From Bacteroidota bacterium (GTDB lineage: Bacteria; Bacteroidota; Bacteroidia; Bacteroidales; Prolixibacteraceae), in NCBI GenBank assembly GCA_023251455.1, contig JAHEYT010000038.1, positions 41,661 to 105,660 of the forward strand: a stretch of 64,000 nt of DNA. The letters are read 5' to 3'. This document shows, in pieces, positions 25,665 through 34,817 of this stretch (position 1 is its first letter; every line of letters starts with the position of its first letter). The position numbers were made by a program, and so were the translations under genes. The notes under the pieces are model-generated. The model did no database searches. It was given only the letters and a program-made list of their open reading frames with translations, and was not told the DNA's origin.

Positions 25665-27116
25665 TTAACGAAGTATTTTCATTACTAATCTTTTAACAAT
25701 AGCCTTAATCGTATGTGCATTAGGATTTATTGGTTCTTTTAATACACTCTCCCATAGAAGTTTAATAGATTTTTTGAAAAAAATATAATTTGGACTATGG
25801 CGATATTTAACATCAATGCTCAACATAGTATCTAATAGCTCTCTGTTATTGAATGGAGTAAAAGTATCTTGTATTATATCCCACTCAAGTTGACTTTGTG
25901 CTTGCCAGCTTCCTATTCGATGTTCCCAATAAAATAAATCAAATAAGTCATATCCAAAATTTATATTATCATCTTTAATATTGTCATACCATTCAGATAT
26001 TCTATTTTTTACAAAAGGCATATTTTCCCAACCAGTTTCTAAAATAATAAAATCGTTGTATGATGATATTTTTTTATGTTTCCCAGTTGGATAAAAATAA
26101 CATCGACCTATTTCAGAACAATTCCCTTTTACTGCAATGCGTTCCACTGGATAATTATCATACATCCCATTGGCAATTATACCCCAATCATCGAGATGAT
26201 ATATGTCTGTATTATTTATATATAAATTTTTAAAATCGTTATTCATTGTTTTACGACAATCAATCAAATGATGCTGAAATCCTAGTTTTGATAGTAGATC
26301 ATATGGTATTTTTATATCATTTGAGCTTTTTGTTAAGTTGCGATACTGTAAAGTGTAAAAGTATATATCTTCGGCTATTTCTTTACAAGCACTAAGAACG
26401 ATTCTAGAATCTAGTCCAGCAGTTATAGATACAGCTAGTTTAAATCTAGTATTTGCAGCTATCATCGTCTTTTTTAGTAGTGAAGAAAATTCTTTTATGG
26501 CGACTTCTGTTTTCTTATGTTTTATCGTTTTATTGGGATAATATCTTATCTGTTTAAAACTTGAAGAATTAAAATAGTGGTTTGGAGTGAGATGATAGAC
26601 CTCTTCGTATAAAGTTGAACCTGCAGGTATCCAATGTTCTATGTTGTATTTTGTATAATCTGAATCAAAGTATTGCAGATAATTAACTGACTTTTTTATG
26701 GGGACTACAAGTTGTAATAACAGAGGTTGTGATGCAGCATAAATGTTATTCTTATAATTTGTATAATATACTGTTTTAAGACCACAAGCATCGTTATAGA
26801 AAATGAATTTTTCTTGATCCTTTATAATCAGAGCAAATCTACCAACAAGGCAGTACAAATATTCTGGAATGGAATTAACCGATGGTAGGTTCGCAATGTC
26901 TGTTAAAATGCATAAAGTCGTTTTCTCTGGAATTTTTGGATTAATCACATATCCAATTATTATAAAATGCTTGTCTCCCTTAGTGACGATGGATACTTCA
27001 CTGTCGTTATGAACATATAAGATATGAGAATCAAAAATTTCTTTTTGCCAATTTTGTAGTTGAACGCATTCTTTTGCTGTAAGCAGAAACTGTCTTCTAA
27101 ACTTCAAGTTTTCCAT
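25665..27116 (-). CDS. asparagine-synthetase-like protein lacking the glutaminase Cys
   Basis: The protein keeps both halves of the AsnB fold, but it begins MENLKF: there is no Cys2, so it cannot hydrolyse glutamine. The glutaminase-like half (about 1-190) retains only fold features (FYNDACGLKTVYY). The synthetase half has TAGLDSR at 232-238 instead of SGGLDS, a form seen in divergent AsnB homologues of capsule and peptide-modifying clusters. It may use free ammonia, an amine or an amino acid as nucleophile, giving amide or peptide-like substitution of a uronic acid. It is clearly diverged from the AsnB at 8523-10508 and much more AT-rich. Confidence 0.78.
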   Translation of the reverse strand: MENLKFRRQFLLTAKECVQLQNWQKEIFDSHILYVHNDSEVSIVTKGDKHFIIIGYVINPKIPEKTTLCILTDIANLPSVNSIPEYLYCLVGRFALIIKDQEKFIFYNDACGLKTVYYTNYKNNIYAASQPLLLQLVVPIKKSVNYLQYFDSDYTKYNIEHWIPAGSTLYEEVYHLTPNHYFNSSSFKQIRYYPNKTIKHKKTEVAIKEFSSLLKKTMIAANTRFKLAVSITAGLDSRIVLSACKEIAEDIYFYTLQYRNLTKSSNDIKIPYDLLSKLGFQHHLIDCRKTMNNDFKNLYINNTDIYHLDDWGIIANGMYDNYPVERIAVKGNCSEIGRCYFYPTGKHKKISSYNDFIILETGWENMPFVKNRISEWYDNIKDDNINFGYDLFDLFYWEHRIGSWQAQSQLEWDIIQDTFTPFNNRELLDTMLSIDVKYRHSPNYIFFKKSIKLLWESVLKEPINPNAHTIKAIVKRLVMKILR

Positions 27117-27179
27117 GTATATTCTTTATTCATTCGCATTTAAATAACTCGTTCAAGGCATTTTTTTTAGCAGTACTAT

Positions 27180-27362
27180 TCATTTAAGCTTGTCGGTCTT
27201 AAATATTTTGATAATTATATTAAGCAAAATACGTTTAGCCTTATTCCCATGCTTCTTTATCTTGTTTGTTTTGATGTATTTGGACAAATAGTTACCAACC
27301 AGATATTCGTAATTATGATGTATAGATTTGAGAGGTTTAATTGAAATGGATTCTGTAATTTC
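27180..27362 (-). pseudogene. open coding remnant without a start codon (60 codons)
   Basis: Downstream of the GT2 gene the minus strand carries 60 sense codons between a TAA (27363-27365) and a TGA ending at 27180. The translation is protein-like, with VGNYLSKYIKTNKIKKHGNK and a basic hydrophobic tail ending IFKTDKLK, but has no Met, Val or plausible early Leu start. It looks like the 3' end of a gene whose front was deleted, possibly a glycosyltransferase tail. It shares no frame with the GT2. Confidence 0.4.
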
Positions 27363-27367
27363 TTATA

Positions 27368-28225
27368 TCAAGTTTTCATTAACTGCTTTATTCTTTGATA
27401 AAATCTTGGGAATAGAACCCTCAGATAAAGTTTTACAAGATCCATTGGCCAAAGAAAACCATTATGTCTTCTTGCGTAAATATATACTTCATAAGGATGT
27501 TGGCCTTTGGGGCTATAAAGAAATCGTAGCCTTTCACGTAAAGGGATAGCGGGATCGGCCCAAGGTATGTAAGTATGCGATTCGCATTTACCAAGATATC
27601 CAGGCGCCACCCATAAGTTGAAGCCTGCCTTAATGGCTCGTTGACCATAGTCATTGTCGCCACCTAAATGTATATATTCAGGACTAATATTCCCTACGAC
27701 TTGAAATACACAACCAGGAACCAGCACAATGTTGCCGTTCATAAGGTCACATTTCTGTGGACGATCACTGGGTGATATAAAATTTTGAGTACTTTTTAAT
27801 CTTCCGCCATAGGTCTGTTCGCCTGAATTTGGGTCACAACAAGAACCTACAATTATTCCATTGCAACCTTCGTTCTTGCTAATATTTGTGGTAGTCTGTA
27901 ACAATATGGCAATTGCATCAGATTCGAGCAATGTATCGTCATTAAGCCAAAGGTAAGCGTCATGGTTGCTCTTTCCCGCCTCCGTCCATGCCAAACGCAT
28001 CCCGCCGCTCCAGTAAAGATTGCCGTTTCCGGTGATAATTTTTACATTTGGAAACTGTTGGCTAATGGCTTGTGCTGTCCCATCAGTTGATCCATCATCA
28101 ACCAAATATACATCAAGAAGTATATCTTGGGATAATTTCTGCCGGTAAAGTGATGTAAGACAATTTATAGTTATTTCTCGCCTATTGTAACAAGTTAAGA
28201 GTACGGCAATATTCCTATATAGCAT
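27368..28225 (-). CDS. GT2-family glycosyltransferase
   Basis: A GT-A fold enzyme: VLLTCYNRREITINCL at the start, LVDDGSTDGT, WLNDDTLLE (the metal-binding DxD equivalent) and a GGDNDYGQRAIKAGF segment. It resembles rhamnosyl-type GT2 enzymes of O-antigen loci. It transfers a sugar from a nucleotide donor at the cytoplasmic face of the membrane. The C-terminal PFEVY-like region and an amphipathic tail (LYLRVLFPRFYQRI) may contact the membrane. It follows the hexapeptide acyltransferase by about 100 bases in the same direction. Confidence 0.9.
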   Translation of the reverse strand: MLYRNIAVLLTCYNRREITINCLTSLYRQKLSQDILLDVYLVDDGSTDGTAQAISQQFPNVKIITGNGNLYWSGGMRLAWTEAGKSNHDAYLWLNDDTLLESDAIAILLQTTTNISKNEGCNGIIVGSCCDPNSGEQTYGGRLKSTQNFISPSDRPQKCDLMNGNIVLVPGCVFQVVGNISPEYIHLGGDNDYGQRAIKAGFNLWVAPGYLGKCESHTYIPWADPAIPLRERLRFLYSPKGQHPYEVYIYARRHNGFLWPMDLVKLYLRVLFPRFYQRIKQLMKT

Positions 28226-28324
28226 AGCTTATGTTATAATTGAAGATATGTTGGGCAGTACCAAATACCCATTTGTAATTTTTCGTGTTTTGGCACATTT
28301 TTCTGTGAGAAATAAAAATCAGCA

Positions 28325-28963
28325 CTAAACTTCTTCCGACTCATTTATTTTTCTGATAAATTTTGCAGGATTGCCAGCCCATATTTCATTATCTGGAATG
28401 CTTTTGGTAACAACAGAGCATGCACCCACAATAGAATTTACACCGATAGTTACACCTTTTAGAATTGTTGAATGGGCACCAATAAATGAATTCTCTTTAA
28501 TTAGTATTGCACTTTTAACTTGATGTATATTGTCTTGTGCCATATCTTTTCTATAGTTATGATCTAAGGAATGAAAATCGGTATCGTATATACAAACTCC
28601 ACCACCTATTTGCACATTATCACCAATTGTTATGCTTAGAGAAGCAATTATTGCAGTTGAGCTAATCCCTACTTTTTCCCCGATGGTTAAAGTAGCAAAA
28701 TTGCAAACGAACAAAAGGCATCGCTGAGGACGTCCGATTGGGTTTCCTTTCAATCCGTTATTCATCAAGAAATGTTTTCCAATTGTACATTTCCCATTTC
28801 GGGCTACTGATATATATGGCAGACCTCGACTTCTGAAACTTTCATGTTTTACATTCTGCACATAAAACATTCCTAAACATATAAGAAAATCTATCTTATA
28901 TATTAAGATATTGATTAATTTTCTAATGATTTTGAATATTATGGATATATATTTTTGTATCAT
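28325..28963 (-). CDS. hexapeptide-repeat acyltransferase
   Basis: Left-handed beta-helix repeats run from about residue 85 to 200 (LTIGEKVGISSTAIIA, ITIGDNVQIGGGVCIYD, FIGAHSTILKGVTIGVNSIVGA). The TDFHSLD segment near residue 130 carries the likely catalytic His, as in maltose/galactoside O-acetyltransferases. An N-terminal hydrophobic helix (IFKIIRKLINILIYKIDFLICLG) may attach it to the membrane. It would acetylate a sugar of the repeat unit. It is distinct from the second acyltransferase of the locus at 20796-21461. Confidence 0.87.
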   Translation of the reverse strand: MIQKYISIIFKIIRKLINILIYKIDFLICLGMFYVQNVKHESFRSRGLPYISVARNGKCTIGKHFLMNNGLKGNPIGRPQRCLLFVCNFATLTIGEKVGISSTAIIASLSITIGDNVQIGGGVCIYDTDFHSLDHNYRKDMAQDNIHQVKSAILIKENSFIGAHSTILKGVTIGVNSIVGACSVVTKSIPDNEIWAGNPAKFIRKINESEEV

Positions 28964-29097
28964 AATTGTAGATTTTGTTATAGTTTAAAATCTATAATGT
29001 GTTAGTTTAATGTGATTTATGGGATATTCTTATTTTTATTTGCTTCTTTTTTCAACTCAATGAAAGGCAATAATTGTTACGATTTTTTTATTGAAGC

Positions 29098-30405
29098 TTA
29101 CATGTTTCCTGATTTCTTGACAAATTTGTTACTAGTTATTCTCTCTCTCTCGCTGAAAATGCCATTGACCCAATACTTAACCTCGTCATTAGTCATTTCC
29201 CGAAAAGCTTTTGATAAGCAGAAGCCTAACATTAGCCAAAGGAAAAATGTTGTTACGGTGAAATAATTAATATCTTCTACCCAGGCATATAACCAGCGAA
29301 ATGCGATAATTACACCCATTATTTTAGCAAAAATGTTGTTCGATTTATTTATTGCCAAATACGAAGCTTTGTAAAATACCAGAAAATATAAAAAAACTCC
29401 TACAATTCCAGTCCAAGTAAAGATGTTCAGGATGGCTACTTCATTCCCATGTCGTTCATCTCTGCCAGTCATATCTTCTTCCTGAAAGTCAGGTTCACTG
29501 GTCTCATTACCTCTGGCTGGACTACGACCTATTAACCACGAGTTATATTTTTGGGCAGTTAGCAAAACATCAACATACAGTGTAGTTCGTGTATCCGAAG
29601 TTAAATTTTCTTCGTCAATGTCTCCACTCGATGTTCTTTGTGAAACTTCATAATCTTTACCGGTATATTCATTTATTTTAAATACGTTAAAGACATTTAT
29701 AACTGCCAAACTAAAAAGTATCGGGGGTGTAATAAACAACACTATACGAACAAGTTCAAAAAGTTTATTTGGAATCAATAACCTAAAATAATATAATAAC
29801 ATCATCAATAACGGAACTCCAAATTTAATTATGTTACTTCGTGTTCCTAAATAGGCAAATATGGAAAGTAAGGTAAAGAAGAGTATAATCCATCTCCAAC
29901 GAAAAGTTAAAATGGGAAAAAATATAATAAGAAAATAAATAGGAACTAAATAGAACCCGTATGAACCTCGACCAATTAAAAAAGCAAAAACAAAAAATAA
30001 AGGAAGAACATATTTGATAAAAAAGACAAGTATGGATTGAAAAAGCATCTTGTTTGTGGCAGCATAAGCAACTATAGGTAAAAGTAGAGCCATTGTATGA
30101 CCTATTAAGTATTTCCAATCCCAATAGTTCTCGGCGATAAAAGTGCCACGTAAAAAGCTGAAAATATTCCACAATAAATACCACTGAACTACCCGCATAT
30201 TCTCTGCATTGGCCTTGTCAAAAAAGTATTTCTTTGACCACCAAAAAGAAACTAAAATAAAAAAATTAATAATCCACCATATGGTAGTGTTTGCGAGATT
30301 ACTTATAAAATCAGTATATTCACCGGGAAAAGGAATAACTGATAAGATTGTTATCGGAAGTATTGAAAAAGTGATAATCCGTTTTAAGGTTCTAGAATTG
30401 TTCAT
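29098..30405 (-). CDS. Wzy-like O-antigen/capsule polymerase, integral membrane protein
   Basis: About 10-11 hydrophobic segments span the 435 residues, with a long hydrophilic loop around 255-315 (TSGDIDEENLTSDTRTTLY to EEDMTGRDERHGNE) between late helices, the layout of Wzy polymerases and O-antigen ligases. Such enzymes join lipid-linked repeat units in the periplasm. It is the only polytopic protein in the locus besides the flippase and the initiating transferase, which supports the polymerase role. The gap ahead of it holds a TTA microsatellite. Sequence divergence in this family keeps confidence moderate. Confidence 0.75.
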   Translation of the reverse strand: MNNSRTLKRIITFSILPITILSVIPFPGEYTDFISNLANTTIWWIINFFILVSFWWSKKYFFDKANAENMRVVQWYLLWNIFSFLRGTFIAENYWDWKYLIGHTMALLLPIVAYAATNKMLFQSILVFFIKYVLPLFFVFAFLIGRGSYGFYLVPIYFLIIFFPILTFRWRWIILFFTLLSIFAYLGTRSNIIKFGVPLLMMLLYYFRLLIPNKLFELVRIVLFITPPILFSLAVINVFNVFKINEYTGKDYEVSQRTSSGDIDEENLTSDTRTTLYVDVLLTAQKYNSWLIGRSPARGNETSEPDFQEEDMTGRDERHGNEVAILNIFTWTGIVGVFLYFLVFYKASYLAINKSNNIFAKIMGVIIAFRWLYAWVEDINYFTVTTFFLWLMLGFCLSKAFREMTNDEVKYWVNGIFSERERITSNKFVKKSGNM

Positions 30406-30565
30406 GAATTCAATTTGGGTTGATAAATCATGTAGGATTTTACACCAATATTTGATTAGAAGGTATCATAGAAGCTGAATAATAAATTATTCTGTTTCAA
30501 AATAGATCAGATTGCCATCTAAGGAATATAAATGGATGTGTGATAAATTATGTAAATATTTAATG

Positions 30566-30600
<35 letters not shown>

Positions 30601-30646
30601 GGCCAATAATTAGGTTAAGTAATAATTTAATTTCTTAAAAATTGTA

Positions 30647-31900
30647 TTATGTATTTTTGCATATTGATTTATATATCGAATAAAGATTATTTGAATTTAT
30701 AATTTTATCGTGACGAATATTGGCAATTAAACTACTTTGTTTTGATAATTTTTGAGCCAAGATTTCATCATCAAATATTTTGCAGACCGACATTGCAAGC
30801 ATTTCTATTTCTTCAAAGCGGTAAAGTAATCCCGTTTCATTATCACTGATCATATCAGGTATACCTCCTACATAGGCAGCTACGCATGGAACGCCTAACA
30901 ATTGAGCTTCTCCAACTGAATTTGGACTATTTTCGATTGATGATGGACAAACAAACACATGAGATGCAAGATATCTTTTACACATCTCTTTTTCATGTAG
31001 GATACCAGTAAATATAATCTTATCGGTTACCCCATTTTCTTTCATCAATGATCTAATATATTTTCCAAATCCATTTAAACGCCAACCCCGGTTTGTTACA
31101 AAGTCTCTTCCGGCCACATAAATTTTTGTATCAGGGAAATGACGTAAAATTATTGGTAATGCTTTAATTATTTGTTGTAACCCTTTAATCGGATAATAAG
31201 CCTGACTCAAAAAAATACTATGCTTTTCACACCCAGAGATCTCCCATGTATGTTGATAGAATTCACTACGGAGGGTTTCGTTACAAAAATGGTAATTAGC
31301 CTGAGGATTTATTGACCAGGAATGAGCTTTGTCCCATGCCGTTCGTCCAATGATATGAGAAATAGATTGGATCATTATTTTTTCTATTTCCCCTCTATTT
31401 TGAAACCCTTTTTTCTGTCTAAAGATAGAGTCTCTTCTTATAATATCTCTTAGTGTAATGTTTTTCCTCAGTTTATTTTCGTCAATTCCGCCATAATAAT
31501 AATGTGCATAAACACTAACCAATCCTTGTATAGAAACTACAATATTCTCATTATTGAAAAGATTAATATATGTGGAGAGAAATTTATATTCCGTACCATG
31601 AATATGAATCAAATCTGGCTGAAACCTATTGTGAATCTCTATCCAGTTGGACTCTAATGTGTTATTGTTTAGATACTTTGATCTGTTGTTTGGAATAAGG
31701 AAATAGGTGACCCCATTTAAAACTAAAGTCTCTAGGTTTCTTCCCTGATATGGTGCAGCAATAGCCAATTCTACATTTTTTATTCGGCTTGTTAGGTTGG
31801 ATGCTGCAGAAAACTGCCACCCTCCGGAAAATGTAACTTCTATGCCTAACTTTTTACAGACATCGGGATATAATCCATTTGAAATCCAAAGAACTTTCAT
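30647..31900 (-). CDS. GT4-family glycosyltransferase, duplicate copy A
   Basis: A GT-B enzyme of 417 residues: N-terminal MKVLWISNGLYPDVC, C-terminal Rossmann half with FLSQAYYPIKGLQQIIKALP and the donor-site segment VFVCPSSIENSPNSVGEAQLLGVP that includes the E-x7-E pattern. The longest frame begins at a TTG (31972); the ATG at 31900 matches the start of the tandem copy. The middle of the gene is nearly identical at DNA level to copy B, while the acceptor-binding N-terminal third and the last 35 residues differ. Thus the pair probably uses the same donor with different acceptors. Confidence 0.9.
   Translation of the reverse strand: MKVLWISNGLYPDVCKKLGIEVTFSGGWQFSAASNLTSRIKNVELAIAAPYQGRNLETLVLNGVTYFLIPNNRSKYLNNNTLESNWIEIHNRFQPDLIHIHGTEYKFLSTYINLFNNENIVVSIQGLVSVYAHYYYGGIDENKLRKNITLRDIIRRDSIFRQKKGFQNRGEIEKIMIQSISHIIGRTAWDKAHSWSINPQANYHFCNETLRSEFYQHTWEISGCEKHSIFLSQAYYPIKGLQQIIKALPIILRHFPDTKIYVAGRDFVTNRGWRLNGFGKYIRSLMKENGVTDKIIFTGILHEKEMCKRYLASHVFVCPSSIENSPNSVGEAQLLGVPCVAAYVGGIPDMISDNETGLLYRFEEIEMLAMSVCKIFDDEILAQKLSKQSSLIANIRHDKIINSNNLYSIYKSICKNT
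30755..31490. repeat. direct repeat, unit A of the GT4 duplication
   Basis: This segment matches 32077-32812 at a constant offset of 1322 bases with only scattered substitutions. One 113-base stretch (31065-31177 versus 32387-32499) has no difference at all. Edges are approximate. Confidence 0.9.
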
Positions 31901-31974
31901 GAAATTTGAATTTTGTTTATTAATCTTCTCTATGACTGGTATATTCGTCGAATACCTGTAAATGTATGTCAATT

Positions 31975-33222
31975 TTATTTACTGATTGTGCTATAAATTT
32001 CACTTAGTACTTTTGCATTTTGATGTTTATCATGTCGGATACTAGCTTTCTTAATGGCATTCCCTGATATTTTTTGAGCTAAAAAATCATCATCAAATAT
32101 TTTACATACCGACATGGCAAGCATTTCTATTTCTTCAAATCGGTAAAGTAATCCCGTTTCATTATCACTGATCATATCAGGTATGCCTCCAACATAGGCG
32201 GCTACACATGGAACGCCTAACAATTGAGCTTCTCCAACTGAGTTTGGACTATTTTCGATTGACGAGGGGCAAACAAACACATGCGATGCAAGATATCTTT
32301 CGGACATCTCTTTTTCATGCAGAATGCCAGTAAATATAATTTTATCGGTTACTCCGCATTCTTTCATTAATGATCTGATATATTTCCCAAATCCATTTAA
32401 ACGCCAACCCCGGTTTGTTACAAAGTCTCTTCCGGCCACATAAATTTTTGTATCAGGGAAATGACGTAAAATTATTGGTAATGCTTTAATTATTTGTTGC
32501 AACCCTTTAATTGGATAATAAGCCTGACTTAAAAAAATACTGTGTTTTTCACAACCAGAAAGTTCCCATGTATGTTGATAGAATTCACTGCGGAGGGTCT
32601 CGTTACAAAAATGGTAATTAGCCCGAGGGTTAATTGACCAGGAATGAGCTTTGTCCCATGCCGTTCGTCCTATGATATGGGAAACAGATTGGATCATTAT
32701 TTTTTCGATTTCCCCCCTTTTTTGAAATTCCTTTTTCTGTCCAAAAATTGAATCTCTTCTGATAATATCCCTAAGGGTAATATTTTTCCTCAGTTTGTTT
32801 TTGTCAATACCACTAAAATAATAACGTCCAATTATACTCATCAATCCTTGTATGGAAACTACGACATTTTCAGACCCACATGCATTGATATATGCCAGTC
32901 CATGTGAGTATTCAGTACCATGAATGTGAACCAGATCGGGCTGAAAACTATGCTGAATCTCTTTCCAGTGAGATTCTAAGCCCTTATTGTATTTTCCTTC
33001 TTGTTTAGAAAATGGCAATAAAAAGTAGGTGATTCCATTGACAAGAAATGTTTTTTGTTGATCGACTTGACTTAGTGTTGCAACTGCCAGTTGAATTGTT
33101 GTATTTTCATGCAAAAGTTCAAGAGCAGCTGAAAACATCCAACCTCCAACAACAGGAACTTCAATTTTTAATTCGTTGCAAACATCAGGGAAAAGTGTGT
33201 TGGTTATCCAAAGGACTTTCAT
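31975..33222 (-). CDS. GT4-family glycosyltransferase, duplicate copy B
   Basis: A 415-residue GT-B glycosyltransferase beginning MKVLWITNTLFPDVC, with the same KGLQQIIKALP and SSIENSPNSVGEAQ donor-site segments as copy A. From about residue 140 (KLRKNITLRD) to about 375 (CKIFDD) the two proteins are almost the same, whereas the first 135 residues agree only loosely. It lies 74 bases before copy A in the reading direction and 85 bases after the flippase. The mosaic suggests duplication followed by divergence of the acceptor domain, or gene conversion of the donor half. Confidence 0.9.
   Translation of the reverse strand: MKVLWITNTLFPDVCNELKIEVPVVGGWMFSAALELLHENTTIQLAVATLSQVDQQKTFLVNGITYFLLPFSKQEGKYNKGLESHWKEIQHSFQPDLVHIHGTEYSHGLAYINACGSENVVVSIQGLMSIIGRYYFSGIDKNKLRKNITLRDIIRRDSIFGQKKEFQKRGEIEKIMIQSVSHIIGRTAWDKAHSWSINPRANYHFCNETLRSEFYQHTWELSGCEKHSIFLSQAYYPIKGLQQIIKALPIILRHFPDTKIYVAGRDFVTNRGWRLNGFGKYIRSLMKECGVTDKIIFTGILHEKEMSERYLASHVFVCPSSIENSPNSVGEAQLLGVPCVAAYVGGIPDMISDNETGLLYRFEEIEMLAMSVCKIFDDDFLAQKISGNAIKKASIRHDKHQNAKVLSEIYSTISK
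32077..32812. repeat. direct repeat, unit B of the GT4 duplication
   Basis: Partner of the repeat at 30755-31490, in the same orientation. It covers the donor-binding halves of the two glycosyltransferase genes. Recombination between the units would delete or fuse the genes. Confidence 0.9.
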
Positions 33223-33307
33223 GATTCTTAAATATTTTGGAATAAGTTTACTATTGTCTAATGAACAAGGTGATGTTTGTAATCCCAGGTGTTCTCATTG
33301 TGTTTTC

Positions 33308-34669
33308 TTATTTGTTCCAAATTCCCTTTGCTGCACCATTTAATATTTTGTAAGTCTGCCAAGGCTGAATTATAGCTCCAATTATACTGGTACATATGAT
33401 TGCCATTACGATACCAGTACTATTACTGAAAATCTGGCCAAAAATGTAGATTAAAAACAAATAGATGGCAATTCCCAGAAATGTAAATGACATGGTGAGC
33501 TTTATCTTACCAAATCCATTGATGTAGTTGGAGTAAGGTGCAAGCGAAACTTGCATAATAGCATAAAAGGCCAATGATGCCGAAAGGCTTAGCGGAATTA
33601 ATATTTTATTTCCAACCCATAATGTGTATACCCAATTACTAATAAATACCATCCCAATGATACAAATAGCGAAGAGTATTGATAATATATTTAAACGTTT
33701 TAGCGTTTTTTTTAACCAAATGAAATCCGATTTTGCATGGGCATCAGTTACTGCAGACCATATTGGTGAAAGTATAATGGAAAAAATCATTATGGGCATT
33801 TGAAAATATTTAAAAGCAATATTATATGATACAACTTCATTCGAACCGTAAAATTGGGCGATAAAAAAGCTAGATGTTGAGAAAATAATAATAGAGGTTA
33901 TTTGTAAGAAGAAAAATTTTGCGCCTAGGTTAATTAATCCATGGCTTAGTTTTAAATCTATTTTAGAAATTGCTGGTTTAAGTAGTTTAAATCGCCCCTT
34001 AAAAGCAATGATGGTAGTTAAAATAAATAAGAATACTGGGATGGCACTAATAATTGATCCCAATAAAATTAAGTTACCCTTTATTGAAGAATGAGTTAGA
34101 ATGATAACCAATAGGAAAGAAAGTATATTTCCCAAAGTCGTGATTAAATTATTGATTGATGGCTTTTGATCTGCCAAATAGATCACTGAAATCAATTGAA
34201 CGACAAATCGTATAAGAAAAAAGGAAAAAACTATTGATGTCAATAAATATAACTCATGATTGTTAATGCTTTGAGTATTTAGAATTGAATTCCAGTTTAA
34301 AAAGAAGTTACTGATATGAAATAGAAAAAGTACAATACTGAATATGCATATAAGTATTGCATATGTAGTACTTACATATTTCCGGCCCAAATTGTAATCT
34401 TCTGTTGAAAGAGCTTCAGTTAATTTATTCCTTAGTCCATTTCCTAAACCAATGTCAAAAAAACTAAACCATCCAAGTATTGAGGTTAAGGTAAGCCAAA
34501 TTCCATACTTTTCCTGCGTTAAATAATTTAATAAAAGAGGTACATATAAAATCCCAATAATTATGCTTATACCTTGAAGAGCAAAAGAATATGCAATTTG
34601 TTTTAAGGCTCTTGAGCTTCTGCCTTTGTTTTTAAGAAAAGGAATGATTTTATAATCAAATGATTGCAT
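33308..34669 (-). CDS. Wzx-type oligosaccharide flippase
   Basis: A polytopic protein with about 12 hydrophobic helices, starting QIAYSFALQGISIIIGILYVP and containing WLTLTSILGWFSFFDIGLGNGLRNKL, the hallmark first loop of the polysaccharide-exporter (MOP/PST) family. It moves undecaprenyl-linked repeat units across the inner membrane to the polymerase. Its pairing with the Wzy-like gene four kilobases away defines a Wzx/Wzy-dependent pathway. The ATG at 34669 is followed by a basic cytoplasmic N-terminus (KNKGRSSRALK). Confidence 0.92.
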   Translation of the reverse strand: MQSFDYKIIPFLKNKGRSSRALKQIAYSFALQGISIIIGILYVPLLLNYLTQEKYGIWLTLTSILGWFSFFDIGLGNGLRNKLTEALSTEDYNLGRKYVSTTYAILICIFSIVLFLFHISNFFLNWNSILNTQSINNHELYLLTSIVFSFFLIRFVVQLISVIYLADQKPSINNLITTLGNILSFLLVIILTHSSIKGNLILLGSIISAIPVFLFILTTIIAFKGRFKLLKPAISKIDLKLSHGLINLGAKFFFLQITSIIIFSTSSFFIAQFYGSNEVVSYNIAFKYFQMPIMIFSIILSPIWSAVTDAHAKSDFIWLKKTLKRLNILSILFAICIIGMVFISNWVYTLWVGNKILIPLSLSASLAFYAIMQVSLAPYSNYINGFGKIKLTMSFTFLGIAIYLFLIYIFGQIFSNSTGIVMAIICTSIIGAIIQPWQTYKILNGAAKGIWNK

Positions 34670-34729
34670 GCAGCAGATTTAACTTTTTTAGTAATTTAGC
34701 ATTATGTCAACTTAATTTTATCTATAGGT

Positions 34730-34788
34730 CACTCCGAACTTGTTTCAGGTTCTTATCAGCGATGAGGTGCGGAAACAAGTTCAGAGTG
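34730..34788. repeat. REP-like long inverted repeat
   Basis: Arms CACTCCGAACTTGTTTC (34730-34746) and its near-complement (34772-34788) differ at one base and enclose 25 bases. Comparable CCGAACTTGTTTC palindromes are dispersed between genes in many Bacteroidota. It separates the flippase from the GT2 gene and could act as a transcript-stabilising hairpin. Confidence 0.75.
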
Positions 34789-34817
34789 AGATTGCGCAAA
34801 AGTTCGTTGACACGACT

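Noticed and set aside
27328..27549. Plus-strand 73-codon frame at the end of the GT2 gene
   Set aside because: It overlaps the GT2 coding sequence antisense and the remnant reads better on the minus strand.
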